Below, in pieces: positions 7,926 to 15,879 of a DNA stretch of 64,000 bases (within the stretch, counting starts at the first letter, position 1; each line of letters begins with the position of its first letter). A model generated the notes under the pieces. That model made no database searches. It saw nothing but the letters and a program-made list of their open reading frames with translations, and was not told where the DNA came from. The stretch lies in the NCBI RefSeq assembly GCF_036226885.1, contig NZ_CP109027.1:6820001-6884000 (forward strand). Direction: 5' to 3'. Source of the DNA: Streptomyces sp. NBC_00663. Lineage in GTDB: Bacteria > Actinomycetota > Actinomycetes > Streptomycetales > Streptomycetaceae. The translations under genes were made by a program, and so were the position numbers.

Positions 7926-9076
7926 TTCACGACGACGGCGGCGGCGAGCTTGGACAGCGGCTCCGCGAGCGCGTTGACCGCGTCCGACAGCTCCTTGCGG
8001 TCGGCGTCGCCGACCTTGTCGTACGAGGTGAAGTCGTACGACGTCTTGTCCGCCCGGTACTTGTCCAGCAGCGTGTTCAGCGCGGCGAACTGCTTGTCGA
8101 GCTCGGTCACCAGGGCCGGGTCGTTCTCCTTGGCGACCGACTTCAGCAGCTCGTACGACGTCTCGGCGCCCTCGACGTTGGCCTTGAAGTCGACGAGGTC
8201 GGTGTGCGAGTAGCGCTCCTCCTCGCCGGTGACCTTGCCGGTGGCGACCTCGTCGAGGAGTTCCTTGGCGCCGTTGGCCATGGAGGTCGGGGTGATGTCC
8301 GCCTTGCCGACCCGCTTCTGCCAGTCGGTGAGGTCGGTGATCAGCTGGTCGGCGAGCTGCGCGTCGCGGTCGGTGAGCTTCTTGTCCTTCCAGAGGGACT
8401 TCTCGAGCCGGTGCCAGCCCGTCCAGTCCTTCGCCGGGTCCTGACCCTCCTCCAGGCCGTCCTCACGGACGTCGACCTTGGGGTCGATGTCACCGAAGGA
8501 CTCGGCGACGGGCTCGGTGCGCTCCCAGCCGATACGGGAGGGGGCGTAAGCCTTCTGGGCCGCCTTGAGGTCCCCGTCCTTGACCGCCTTGGCGAAGGTC
8601 TCGGCGAGCGGCAGGGTCGCGTCGGCCTGCTCCTGCACATAGGTGCGGTAGGCGGCGACGGCCTTGTCGAGGCGCGGGTCGCGCTTGGCGGCGGTGCCGC
8701 CGGTGGCCTTGACGTCCTGGCGGATGCCGTCGCCCTTCATGCCGGGCTTGCAGGCGATGGTGTAGTCGCCGGCCTTCACCTCGGCGGTGACCCGCTGCTT
8801 GGTGCCGGCGCCGATGTTCTCCCGCTCGGTGACGATCCGGTCGTCGGGGAAGAGGAGGTAGACCTCGGTGACCTTGGAGCCCTTGTTCTCGATGGCGAGC
8901 TCCACGTGCCCGGCCGGGAACTCCTTGGTCGACACGTCGCACTTGCTGTCGGTGGCGGTCACGTTGATCACCCGGTCGCCGCTCGCGTCGCCGCCCTTCT
9001 CGGTGCATCCGGTGAGGGCGGTCAGAGCCGCCACGGTGGCGGTGGCGGTGACGGCGGACAGACGGACGGCTCGCAT
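7922..9076 (-). CDS. efeO: EfeO iron-binding lipoprotein
   Basis: The periplasmic-side (here cell-surface) iron-binding component of EfeUOB, first gene of the operon. The signal ends in lipobox LTGC with Cys24. Residues about 33-125 form the cupredoxin-like domain. The rest is the helical M75/imelysin-like domain, with the metal motif HxxE at His222-Glu225 (WHRLEKSLW). At 384 residues it is the full two-domain type. It overlaps efeB by 4 bp (GTGA). Iron-box-like sequences at 9135-9173 lie about 60-100 bp before the start codon, consistent with repression by an iron-loaded DtxR-family regulator. Confidence 0.95.
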   Translation of the reverse strand: MRAVRLSAVTATATVAALTALTGCTEKGGDASGDRVINVTATDSKCDVSTKEFPAGHVELAIENKGSKVTEVYLLFPDDRIVTERENIGAGTKQRVTAEVKAGDYTIACKPGMKGDGIRQDVKATGGTAAKRDPRLDKAVAAYRTYVQEQADATLPLAETFAKAVKDGDLKAAQKAYAPSRIGWERTEPVAESFGDIDPKVDVREDGLEEGQDPAKDWTGWHRLEKSLWKDKKLTDRDAQLADQLITDLTDWQKRVGKADITPTSMANGAKELLDEVATGKVTGEEERYSHTDLVDFKANVEGAETSYELLKSVAKENDPALVTELDKQFAALNTLLDKYRADKTSYDFTSYDKVGDADRKELSDAVNALAEPLSKLAAAVVVK

Positions 9077-9134
9077 GCAGGCTCCCGTGGGTGGCTGTGG
9101 GTGGCCGAAAAATCACGTGACAGCGCTCACACGG

Positions 9135-9153
9135 ATTGGTGAGGCTGCCCTAA
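9135..9153 (-). promoter_or_regulatory. Iron box (DmdR/IdeR-type) upstream of efeO, site 1
   Basis: The plus-strand sequence ATTGGTGAGGCTGCCCTAA matches the reverse complement of the Streptomyces iron box TTAGGTTAGGCTCACCTAA at 14 of 19 positions. It lies 59 bp before the efeO start, in the expected promoter zone. Regulator binding is inferred. Confidence 0.65.
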
Positions 9154-9154
9154 C

Positions 9155-9173
9155 TTAACCGAGGCTTACCTGC
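9155..9173 (-). promoter_or_regulatory. Second, weaker iron-box-like sequence upstream of efeO
   Basis: TTAACCGAGGCTTACCTGC matches the iron-box consensus at 12 of 19 positions, mainly in the AGGCT and ACCT parts. It begins 20 bp from site 1, close to two helical turns, which would suit two dimers bound side by side. Confidence 0.45.
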
Positions 9174-9339
9174 GTGATACCCGGTCGTGCCGTGATTCAC
9201 CTCTCATAGACGGTGTAAGGGCACGAGGCGATCACGGTGACTTAAAACGAACCCCAAGAGAGTCCCAAGAACCCTCAAAGGTGACTCACAGATTCCGGGG
9301 CGGTGCGCAGGCGGCGTACGCAGGCGTAGAACTGGACCC

Positions 9340-10212
9340 GTGAACAGGGGGCACCGGGAACTGCTGGGGCCGGGGCGGCTGGTGCTGAACGTGCGCCACC
9401 GTCCCGGCCCGGCCGCGTTGCGCTTCGAGCGGGCGGACGGCCGCCGGCTGTTGCTGCGGCAGGACGAACAACCCCTGCTGCTGGGCAGGACCGTGGGCGG
9501 CGGCTGCTGCCCGGAGTTCCACCTCCACCGTCTGGACGGCTACCGCTCCCCGCTGCCGCCCCTGCGCTCGGCGGACCAGCGCTCACCCCTCAACTGGACA
9601 CATCAGTACACGCGTTGGCTGGAGGAGACGGACGGAACCCCGTTGCAGGACGGCCGCTGGGAGATGGCCCTGCGGACCGGCTTCCCGTCGGGCATCTGGA
9701 CCGAGGACTTCGTACGGGACTGGCCGGCCGGGCGGTTGGAGCTGTCCTGCGGAGGCGGCTGGCACGGGGTGCTGCCACTGCGCCAGCTCTCGGCACCGGG
9801 CGCGGCCCGGGTGAAGGCGTACCGCAAACACGCCCGCGAGGGCACCCTCGCGCCCGTCCTGCTGTGGTGGGTGACCTTCCTCGACGGCTTTGTGATCCTC
9901 GACGGACACGATCGGGCCGTGGCGGCGCTCGCGGAGGGCCGGATCCCGGAGTCCGTGGTGCTGAGCCAGGTGCCGGACGACAAGACCTGGCGCCGGGCGG
10001 CCGAGCGGTTCACGCACGACCACGAGCACCGCATGCGCCACCTCGCGTCCCGCCCCGCCCTCCAGCGGGCCGCCCTGGAGCGCGGGTACGCCGAGATGAT
10101 CGCCTCACTCCCGTACGCCGTGGAGCCCACGACCGTACGGCCGCTCCCCGGCGGAGCCCCCACCTGGGACGACCTCGCCGCCCGCGCAATGTTTCAATGC
10201 CCCCGTGACTGA
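9340..10212 (+). CDS. Uncharacterised protein with ParB-like DGHxR motif
   Basis: A 290-residue cytoplasmic protein I do not recognise by name. It has no signal peptide or membrane segment. Residues about 170-201 read as a beta strand, then ILDGHDRAVAALAEGR (DGHDR at 188-192). This resembles the DG(H)xR-xxAA signature of the ParB/sulfiredoxin nuclease fold, so a ParB-like domain is possible but not established. The GTG start at 9340 has no clear Shine-Dalgarno sequence. The 3' end overlaps the PhzF-like gene by 8 bp, so the two are probably translated together. Confidence 0.7.
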   Translation: MNRGHRELLGPGRLVLNVRHRPGPAALRFERADGRRLLLRQDEQPLLLGRTVGGGCCPEFHLHRLDGYRSPLPPLRSADQRSPLNWTHQYTRWLEETDGTPLQDGRWEMALRTGFPSGIWTEDFVRDWPAGRLELSCGGGWHGVLPLRQLSAPGAARVKAYRKHAREGTLAPVLLWWVTFLDGFVILDGHDRAVAALAEGRIPESVVLSQVPDDKTWRRAAERFTHDHEHRMRHLASRPALQRAALERGYAEMIASLPYAVEPTTVRPLPGGAPTWDDLAARAMFQCPRD

Positions 10213-10861
10213 CTACGACGTCCTCCGCGTCTTCTGCGCGCCCAACGGCGGATACGGCAACGAACTCGGCGTCGTCCGTGAGGGCTCCGTGATGCCCGAC
10301 AGGGACGAACGGCAGGCGTTCGCGGGCAAGCTCGGCTTCAGTGAGACGGTGTTCGTCGACGACCCGGAGCGCGGTGTCATCGACATCTACACGCCCACCC
10401 TGCGGCTGCCCTTCGCCGGACATCCCTGTGTCGGCACGGCCTGGCTGCTGGACGTGCCCGAGCTCGTCACGCCCGCCGGGCTCGTGGGCGCCCGGCTGGA
10501 CGGGGAGTTCAGCTGGATCGAGGCGCGGGCGGAGTGGGCCCCGCCGAGGACGCTGCGCCAGTACGCGTCGGCCGCCGAGGTCGACGATCTCCCCGTACCG
10601 CCCAAGGGGGAGTGGATCTACGCCTGGGCCTGGGAGGACGAGCCCGCCGGACGGGTCAGGGCCCGTGCCTTCCCCGGCCGCGACGACGGCATCGACGAGG
10701 ACGAGGCGACGGGCGCGGCGGCGATCCTGCTGACGGACCTGCTGGGCCGCGCCCTGAACATCACCCAGGGCGCGGGCTCCCAGATCCTCACCGCCCCGCA
10801 GCCTTACGGCTGGGTGGAGATCGGCGGCCGGGTGGTACTGGAACGCGAGCCCGAGCGCTGA
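10205..10861 (+). CDS. PhzF-family isomerase-like protein
   Basis: A 218-residue protein of the PhzF/diaminopimelate-epimerase fold. It carries the N-terminal GNELGVV (normally GNPxxVV), SETVFV with the family's catalytic glutamate, LPFAGHPCVGTAWLL, and the C-terminal DEATGAAAILL and GAGSQI elements. It is shorter than typical PhzF proteins of about 280 residues, mainly in the middle. No phenazine pathway is present, so a housekeeping or unknown isomerisation is more likely. The GTG start lies inside the end of the preceding gene (8-bp overlap). Confidence 0.85.
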   Translation: MTDYDVLRVFCAPNGGYGNELGVVREGSVMPDRDERQAFAGKLGFSETVFVDDPERGVIDIYTPTLRLPFAGHPCVGTAWLLDVPELVTPAGLVGARLDGEFSWIEARAEWAPPRTLRQYASAAEVDDLPVPPKGEWIYAWAWEDEPAGRVRARAFPGRDDGIDEDEATGAAAILLTDLLGRALNITQGAGSQILTAPQPYGWVEIGGRVVLEREPER

Positions 10862-10871
10862 CTGCGCCGCT

Positions 10872-11519
10872 TCACGCGCTCAGCGGGAACTCGTCGCCCA
10901 GGGCGCGGAAGACGGCCGTGTTGAGGGCGAACGCCCGCTTGCACTCCGTCACGATCCGCTGCTTCTCCAGGTCGTCCGCCCGGATCCCGTCCAGCAGTTC
11001 CCGGTAACCCCGCTTGAACGCGGCCGGGTTGGCGATCCCCTCGAAGACGTAGAAGCGCACGCCGTCGCCCTTGCGCGCGAAGCCCCAGGTCTTCTCCGCC
11101 TTGTCGCGGATGATCTGGCCGCCGGACAGGTCGCCCAGGTAGCGCGTGTAGTGGTGGGCGACGTATCCGGCGGGCCAGCGCTCGGCGCACTCGCGCACCC
11201 GGTTCGCGTAGGCCCGGGTGGCGGGCAGCGCGGAGACTCCCGTACGCCATCCGGGGCCCCGCAGATGCTCCAGGTCCCGCTCCAGAGCGCCGAGCCGGTA
11301 CAGCTCGGGCTGGATGAAGGGGCCGGTCACCGGGTCCGACGCCAGCCGGTCCGCCCCGGCCTCCAGTGCCTCGTACACGAACCACAGCTGCTCGGTGTAG
11401 CGGGCGTACGCGTCGACCCCCAGCCTGCCGCCGAGCAGATCGCTCATGAAGGACGAGGTCTCCGCCTCGACGTGCTGTTCGTGGGACGCGGTGCGGATGA
11501 CTGTCGAGAAGGAGTCCAT
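10872..11519 (-). CDS. Heme oxygenase (biliverdin-producing)
   Basis: Opens heme to biliverdin, CO and Fe2+, releasing iron inside the cell. It is 215 residues, the usual bacterial HmuO/HO-1 size. The proximal-histidine region ASHEQHVEAE is at residues about 11-20, and the distal-helix signature YLGDLSGGQ is intact, as are the downstream GxRFYVFEGI and KRGYRELL segments. The ATG at 11519 follows AGAGGA at a suitable distance. A near-consensus iron box sits 13 bp upstream, which makes iron-repressed expression very likely and ties the gene to the efe operon. Confidence 0.95.
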   Translation of the reverse strand: MDSFSTVIRTASHEQHVEAETSSFMSDLLGGRLGVDAYARYTEQLWFVYEALEAGADRLASDPVTGPFIQPELYRLGALERDLEHLRGPGWRTGVSALPATRAYANRVRECAERWPAGYVAHHYTRYLGDLSGGQIIRDKAEKTWGFARKGDGVRFYVFEGIANPAAFKRGYRELLDGIRADDLEKQRIVTECKRAFALNTAVFRALGDEFPLSA

Positions 11520-11532
11520 GCGCCAAATCCTC

Positions 11533-11551
11533 TAAGGTTAGGCTTACCTAA
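11533..11551 (-). promoter_or_regulatory. Iron box at the heme oxygenase promoter
   Basis: TAAGGTTAGGCTTACCTAA matches the Streptomyces iron-box consensus TTAGGTTAGGCTCACCTAA at 17 of 19 positions. On the minus strand a TTGACT lies just upstream, so the box would sit between or over the -35 and -10 elements. This is the strongest regulatory site of its kind in the window. Confidence 0.85.
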
Positions 11552-11589
11552 GTCAATAGGTTTGCCGACAGCCTGTCGGTAAAAGCGTA

Positions 11590-11622
11590 CAAGAAAAGAC
11601 CCGCCCCCATCAGGGACGGGTC
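11590..11622 (-). terminator. Intrinsic terminator after map
   Basis: On the minus strand GACCCG pairs with CGGGTC (arms 11598-11603 and 11617-11622) with further inner GGG/CCC pairing, followed by a T-rich run TTTTCTTG. It sits 21 bp after the map stop codon. A second small palindrome (CCGACAG-C-CTGTCGG, 11565-11579) follows. Confidence 0.75.
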
Positions 11623-11643
11623 CACGGCGTGGGCAACTGCGCG

Positions 11644-12501
11644 CTACGGCAGCGTCAGGATCTCCGTGCCGCTCTCCGTCACCACCAGCGTGTGCTCGAA
11701 CTGCGCCGTCCGCTTGCGGTCCTTCGTGACGACCGTCCAGCCGTCGTCCCACATGTCGTAGTCATGCGTGCCCAGCGTCAGCATCGGCTCGATCGTGAAG
11801 GTCATCCCGGGCTGGATCACCGTCGTCGCGTGCGGGCTGTCGTAGTGCGGGATGATCAGGCCGCTGTGGAAGGACGAGTTGATGCCGTGACCGGTGAAGT
11901 CACGGACGACGCCGTAGCCGAAGCGCTTGGCGTACGACTCGATGACCCGGCCGATGATGTTGATCTGGCGGCCCGGCTTGACCGCCTTGATCGCACGGTC
12001 GAGGGATTCGCGGGTGCGCTCCACCAGCAGGCGGCTCTCGTCGTCGACCTCCCCGACCAGATACGTGGCGTTGTTGTCGCCGTGCACCCCGCCGATGTAC
12101 GCCGTCACATCGAGGTTGACGATGTCGCCGTCGTTGAGGACCGTCGAGTCCGGGATCCCGTGGCAGATCACCTCGTTGACGCTGGTGCACAGCGACTTGG
12201 GGAAGCCGCGGTAGCCGAGCGTGGAGGGATAGGCACCGTGGTCGCACATGAACTCGTGCGCCACCTTGTCCAGTTCGTCGGTCGTGACACCGGGCGCGAT
12301 CTTCTTGGCCGCCTCGGCCATCGCACGGGCCGCGATCCGACCGGCGACGCGCATCGCCTCGATCGTCTCGGGCGTCTGCACCTCCGGACCGGTGTACGGC
12401 GTCGGCGCGGGCTTGCCGACGTACTCGGGACGACGGATGTTTCCGGGGACGGAACGGGTGGGGGACAGTTCCCCTGGGACGAGCAGCGACTGGCCAGACA
12501 T
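11644..12501 (-). CDS. map: Type I methionine aminopeptidase
   Basis: Removes the initiator methionine from nascent proteins. It is 285 residues, including a roughly 40-residue N-terminal extension (VPGELSPTRSVPGNIRRPEYVGKP) seen in actinobacterial MetAP1c forms with an SH3-binding-like proline-rich segment. The metal ligands are present: two aspartates in LDVTAYIGGVHGDN, His in FTGHGI, Glu in FTIEPML and Glu in QFEHTL. ATG at 12501 was chosen over an upstream in-frame start because it agrees with the conserved MSGQSLL beginning. It is divergent from the small conserved gene at 12560. Confidence 0.95.
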   Translation of the reverse strand: MSGQSLLVPGELSPTRSVPGNIRRPEYVGKPAPTPYTGPEVQTPETIEAMRVAGRIAARAMAEAAKKIAPGVTTDELDKVAHEFMCDHGAYPSTLGYRGFPKSLCTSVNEVICHGIPDSTVLNDGDIVNLDVTAYIGGVHGDNNATYLVGEVDDESRLLVERTRESLDRAIKAVKPGRQINIIGRVIESYAKRFGYGVVRDFTGHGINSSFHSGLIIPHYDSPHATTVIQPGMTFTIEPMLTLGTHDYDMWDDGWTVVTKDRKRTAQFEHTLVVTESGTEILTLP

Positions 12502-12559
12502 GTCAGTGAGTCTAACGAGCGGACGTGGGGGAACATGTTCGTGGCGAGAGGAGCAGGTC

Positions 12560-12787
12560 ATGGCCTTGTTCAAGAAGCGCACGGTCGGCAAGCCGGGCGA
12601 GTGGTACTACTGCCTGGAGCACAAGAAGGTCGAGGAGGGGCCGGAATGCCCCGCCAAGGACCGCTTCGGTCCGTACGCCTCCCGGAAGGAGGCCGAACAC
12701 GCGATGGAGACCGCCCGCGAGCGCAACCTCGAGTGGGAGAACGACCCGAAGTGGCACGACGCCGCCAAGAGCGCCGAGGACGACTGA
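12560..12787 (+). CDS. Small conserved actinobacterial protein
   Basis: A 75-residue hydrophilic protein starting MALFKKRTVGKPGEWYYC, with two cysteines (YYCLEHKK and GPECPAKD) and a C-terminal charged helix ASRKEAEHAMETARERNLEWENDP. It belongs to a family of small conserved Streptomyces proteins that I recognise but cannot assign a function to. The start ATG is preceded by GAGAGGAGCAGGTC, a strong ribosome-binding site. It is divergent from map, sharing a 58-bp promoter region. Confidence 0.82.
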   Translation: MALFKKRTVGKPGEWYYCLEHKKVEEGPECPAKDRFGPYASRKEAEHAMETARERNLEWENDPKWHDAAKSAEDD

Positions 12788-12815
12788 CCAGGGTCGAGGG
12801 GCGGGGCGTCGGACC

Positions 12816-14126
12816 CTAGGCGGGGGACGCCTGCGCCGCCTCGCGCTGGGCCCGTACGCGTGCCGCGTGCTCGTCCGTGCGGGCGTCGTACGTCATCAGC
12901 TTCGGCAGGCACAGGGCCAGCAGTCCCACCGCACCCGCGCACAGCAGTCCGCCCGACCACACCGACGTCCGCACGCCCCACCAGGCGGCGAAACCGCCCG
13001 ACCTGACCTGACCGAGGGTCGGGCCCACCGAGTAGGACAGCAGCTCGATCCCGGCGAGCCGGCCCCGCAGCTCGTCCGGGATCGTCTGGTTCCACATCAC
13101 CCCGCGGAAGATCCCGCTGACCATGTCGCAGCCGCCGGCCACGGTCAGGAACAGCAGCACCAGCCACACGTTGCCGACGACCCCGGCCGCCGCGACGGCC
13201 ACGCCCCACAGCGCGGCCGACAGGACCACCATCCGGCCGTGGCGGTGGACGCGTGCCGTCCAGCCGCTCGTCATGCTCACGAGCATCGCGCCCAGCGGCA
13301 CCGTCGCGTACATCAGGCCCAGCGCCCACTCCGCGTCCAGCTCGTCCGCGAGGAACGGCAGCAGCGCCAGTGGCATCGCCAGGAACATGGCCGCGAGGTC
13401 GACGGCGTAGGTGCCGAGGAGTTCCTTGCGGCTCCAGGCGTACCTGGCCCCCTCGGCGATCGCCCTCAGCGACGGTTTCGCCGCCTCGTGCGCGGCGGGG
13501 GAGGAGGCGAGCGGGATGATCAGGGCGACCGAGATGACGAAGGTGACCAGGTCGGCGGCGTAGGCCCAGCCGAGCCCCGCGTACGCCACCACCACACCCG
13601 CCAGCGCCGGGCCCGCGACCCCGCCGACCGTCCAGCGGAAGGTGTTGAGGGAGGCCGCGGCAGGGAGATGGTCATGGGCCACGATCCGCGGCCACAGCGA
13701 GTCGAGCGCGGGGCGCTGGACCGACATCAGCGCCGAGGAGAGGGCGGCGACCACATACAGCGGCCATACGGCCGGGTGCGGCGTCAGCGCGTTGAGCAGC
13801 AGCATCGCGCTCAGCAGCCCCTGCCCGGCCTCCGTCCAGATGATCAGGCCGCGCTTGTCGAGCGCGTCGGCGAGCGCACCGCCGTACAGCCCGAAAACGA
13901 TCAGCGGTACGAGTTCCACCGCGCCGATGGCCCCCACGGCCGCCGCCGATCCGGTCAGGTCCTTGATCTGCACCGGCAGCGCGACGAACGTCAGGAAGCT
14001 GCCGAAATTCGAGATCAGCCCCGACACCCACAGCCGCCGGAAGTCGGCCGAGGCCCGCCAGGGAGCGAGGTCGGGGAGGACGGAGCGGAGGCGGGAAGAG
14101 GCCGCGTCGGCGTCGGTGTCGGTCAC
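12816..14126 (-). CDS. MFS transporter (EntS/MFS_3-like)
   Basis: A 436-residue, 12-helix membrane transporter. The arrangement (short hydrophilic N-terminus, WRASADFRRLWVSGLISNFGSFL, a loop-2 GGALADALDKR motif, and the later PALDSLWPRIV and GRLAGIELLSYSVGP segments) is that of the MFS_3 group, which includes the enterobactin exporter EntS and macrolide-efflux-like proteins. The substrate is unknown; no siderophore biosynthesis genes lie in the window. It stands alone, convergent with the small gene at 12560. Confidence 0.88.
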   Translation of the reverse strand: MTDTDADAASSRLRSVLPDLAPWRASADFRRLWVSGLISNFGSFLTFVALPVQIKDLTGSAAAVGAIGAVELVPLIVFGLYGGALADALDKRGLIIWTEAGQGLLSAMLLLNALTPHPAVWPLYVVAALSSALMSVQRPALDSLWPRIVAHDHLPAAASLNTFRWTVGGVAGPALAGVVVAYAGLGWAYAADLVTFVISVALIIPLASSPAAHEAAKPSLRAIAEGARYAWSRKELLGTYAVDLAAMFLAMPLALLPFLADELDAEWALGLMYATVPLGAMLVSMTSGWTARVHRHGRMVVLSAALWGVAVAAAGVVGNVWLVLLFLTVAGGCDMVSGIFRGVMWNQTIPDELRGRLAGIELLSYSVGPTLGQVRSGGFAAWWGVRTSVWSGGLLCAGAVGLLALCLPKLMTYDARTDEHAARVRAQREAAQASPA

Positions 14127-14178
14127 GAGCGGTCATGCTCGGGCGGGGCGGCCGTCCCGGCAACCCATTTTCCGTCCG

Positions 14179-14781
14179 CTACCAGCGGGGCGGCGGCGGT
14201 GCCGTGAGCTGCTCGGTCAGCCGGGAGAGCCGGTCCCGGAAGCGGCGCGGGCCGCGCGGCGCGGGCACGGCGTTCTCGCCGGCCGCCGCGCTCACCAGAT
14301 GCTGCACGGTGTCCAGATCGAGGTCCGTGCCCCGCGGCACGGCCAGCGACTCGTGCGCCATCGCCACCAGGCCCCCCTCGTCGGGGCCGAGCGCGAGGAC
14401 GGTCGCCCCGGCCCGGCGGGCGTCGTGCACCCGCTCAAGGAGCGGGGCGTCCGGCCCCTCCGGCGACACCACCAGCAGCGTCTCGCCGCGCCGGGCCGCC
14501 GCCAACCGCCCGAGCCCTACGGCCAGATGGGCCGGATCGGAGGGCTGCGCGTCATGCCGTACGAGGGTGGGGGCCAGCTCCGGCGTCCCGGACCAGGCCG
14601 CCTCGTCCACCAGATGAGCCGCGAGATGCCAGGGCTCGTACTCCGGGGTGCCCACCAGCAGCAGCCCGCCGCCGTGCGACACCACCGACCCGCGCAGCAC
14701 CCCCGCGAACCTCCTGGTCGCCCCCAACCACTCGGTCCCGGCGAGCACTTCACGCAGCAACGCGACACGTACGGCGTCCAT
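14179..14781 (-). CDS. Conserved hypothetical protein, SIS-like phosphosugar-binding fold possible
   Basis: A 200-residue soluble protein. The central part LLVVSPEGPDAPLLERVHDARRAGATVLALGPDEGGLVAMAHESLAVP resembles the alternating strand/helix pattern of SIS domains, where a moiety is recognised through the S-x-S-G/E loop, but the match is loose. The ATG at 14781 was chosen because the sequence upstream of it is proline/arginine rich and out of character. It stands alone between the MFS gene and the divergent F420 reductase. No function can be assigned from context. Confidence 0.72.
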   Translation of the reverse strand: MDAVRVALLREVLAGTEWLGATRRFAGVLRGSVVSHGGGLLLVGTPEYEPWHLAAHLVDEAAWSGTPELAPTLVRHDAQPSDPAHLAVGLGRLAAARRGETLLVVSPEGPDAPLLERVHDARRAGATVLALGPDEGGLVAMAHESLAVPRGTDLDLDTVQHLVSAAAGENAVPAPRGPRRFRDRLSRLTEQLTAPPPPRW

Positions 14782-14915
14782 GCGACCGCATCCTGCCGCA
14801 ACCGGCCGCCCGTGGCTGCGGGTTCCGCCCGAATTCGCCCGAACCGGTCCGGGGGGAGCGCGCCCCGCGCTCACCTCATCGGCCGGGGTGCGCGAGGCGC
14901 ACGTAAAGTCAGCCC

Positions 14916-15632
14916 ATGACCTCTACCGACAGTGCTGCACAGACCCCCGCGAAGGCGCCCGCCAAGGACCCGTGGGACCTCCCCGACGTCTCCGGCCTTG
15001 TCGTCGGTGTGCTCGGCGGGACCGGCCCCCAGGGCAAGGGCCTCGCCTACCGGCTCGCCAAGGCCGGCCAGAAGGTGATCATCGGCTCGCGGGCCGCCGA
15101 CCGCGCCCAGGCAGCCGCCGACGAGCTCGGACACGGGGTCGAGGGCGCCGACAACGCCGAGACCGCGCGCCGCAGCGACATCGTGATCGTCGCCGTGCCG
15201 TGGGACGGCCACGGCAAGACCCTGGAGTCGCTGCGCGAGGAACTCGCCGGGAAGCTGGTCGTCGACTGCGTCAACCCGCTCGGCTTCGACAAGAAGGGCG
15301 CCTACGCCCTGAAGCCGGAGGAGGGCAGCGCCGCCGAGCAGGCCGCCGCCCTGCTCCCCGACTCCCGGGTCGCCGCCGCCTTCCACCATCTGTCGGCCGT
15401 GCTGCTCCAGGACCCGGAGATCGACGAGATCGACACCGATGTGATGGTCCTCGGCGAGGAGCGCGCCGACGTCGAGATCGTCCAGGCCCTCGCCGGGCGC
15501 ATCCCCGGCATGCGCGGTGTCTTCGCCGGCCGGCTGCGCAACGCCCACCAGGTCGAGTCGCTGGTCGCCAACCTGATCTCCGTGAACCGCCGCTACAAGG
15601 CGCACGCGGGGCTGCGCGTGACGGACGTGTGA
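14916..15632 (+). CDS. npdG: NADPH-dependent F420 reductase
   Basis: Transfers hydride between NADPH and coenzyme F420, supplying reduced F420 in actinobacteria. It is 238 residues, with the Rossmann motif VLGGTGPQGKGLAYRLAKAG at about 32-51, SRAADRAQ for the NADPH phosphate, VAVPWDGH, NPLGFDKKG, VAAAFHHLSA and the C-terminal RLRNAHQVESL segment, all typical of Fno/NpdG proteins. About 30 residues precede the Rossmann fold. ATG at 14916 is the only sensible start. The neighbours give no pathway link. Confidence 0.93.
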   Translation: MTSTDSAAQTPAKAPAKDPWDLPDVSGLVVGVLGGTGPQGKGLAYRLAKAGQKVIIGSRAADRAQAAADELGHGVEGADNAETARRSDIVIVAVPWDGHGKTLESLREELAGKLVVDCVNPLGFDKKGAYALKPEEGSAAEQAAALLPDSRVAAAFHHLSAVLLQDPEIDEIDTDVMVLGEERADVEIVQALAGRIPGMRGVFAGRLRNAHQVESLVANLISVNRRYKAHAGLRVTDV

Positions 15633-15693
15633 GGGGATGGGGGACACTGGACGTCGTCGTACACCGGTGTCCCCCGACAGGAGAATCGCCCCC

Positions 15694-15879
15694 ATGCCCC
15701 GCCTCGCCGTCTACGCCCTGATCGTCTGCCTGCTCGCCGTCGCCGCGGCGGTCGTGTCCTTCTCGCGGGGCAGCTGGCTGGGGATCGTATGGGTGCTGAT
15801 CGCGGGTCTGTCCAGCAACATGTGCTGGTACTACGTCAAGCGCGGCAAGGCCGGTCGCGAGACCTCGGTCACGAACTGA
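15694..15879 (+). CDS. Small membrane protein
   Basis: A 61-residue protein with two hydrophobic segments (about 3-22 and 28-47) and a basic C-terminus KRGKAGRETSVTN. The ATG at 15694 follows ACAGGAGAATCGCCCCC, a good ribosome-binding site. It lies 61 bp after the F420 reductase and its 3' end overlaps the convergent protease gene by 11 bp. The family is conserved in Streptomyces but its function is unknown to me. Confidence 0.78.
   Translation: MPRLAVYALIVCLLAVAAAVVSFSRGSWLGIVWVLIAGLSSNMCWYYVKRGKAGRETSVTN

Noticed and set aside
10205..10861. Phenazine biosynthesis
   Set aside because: PhzF-fold proteins are widespread outside phenazine pathways and no other phz gene is present.
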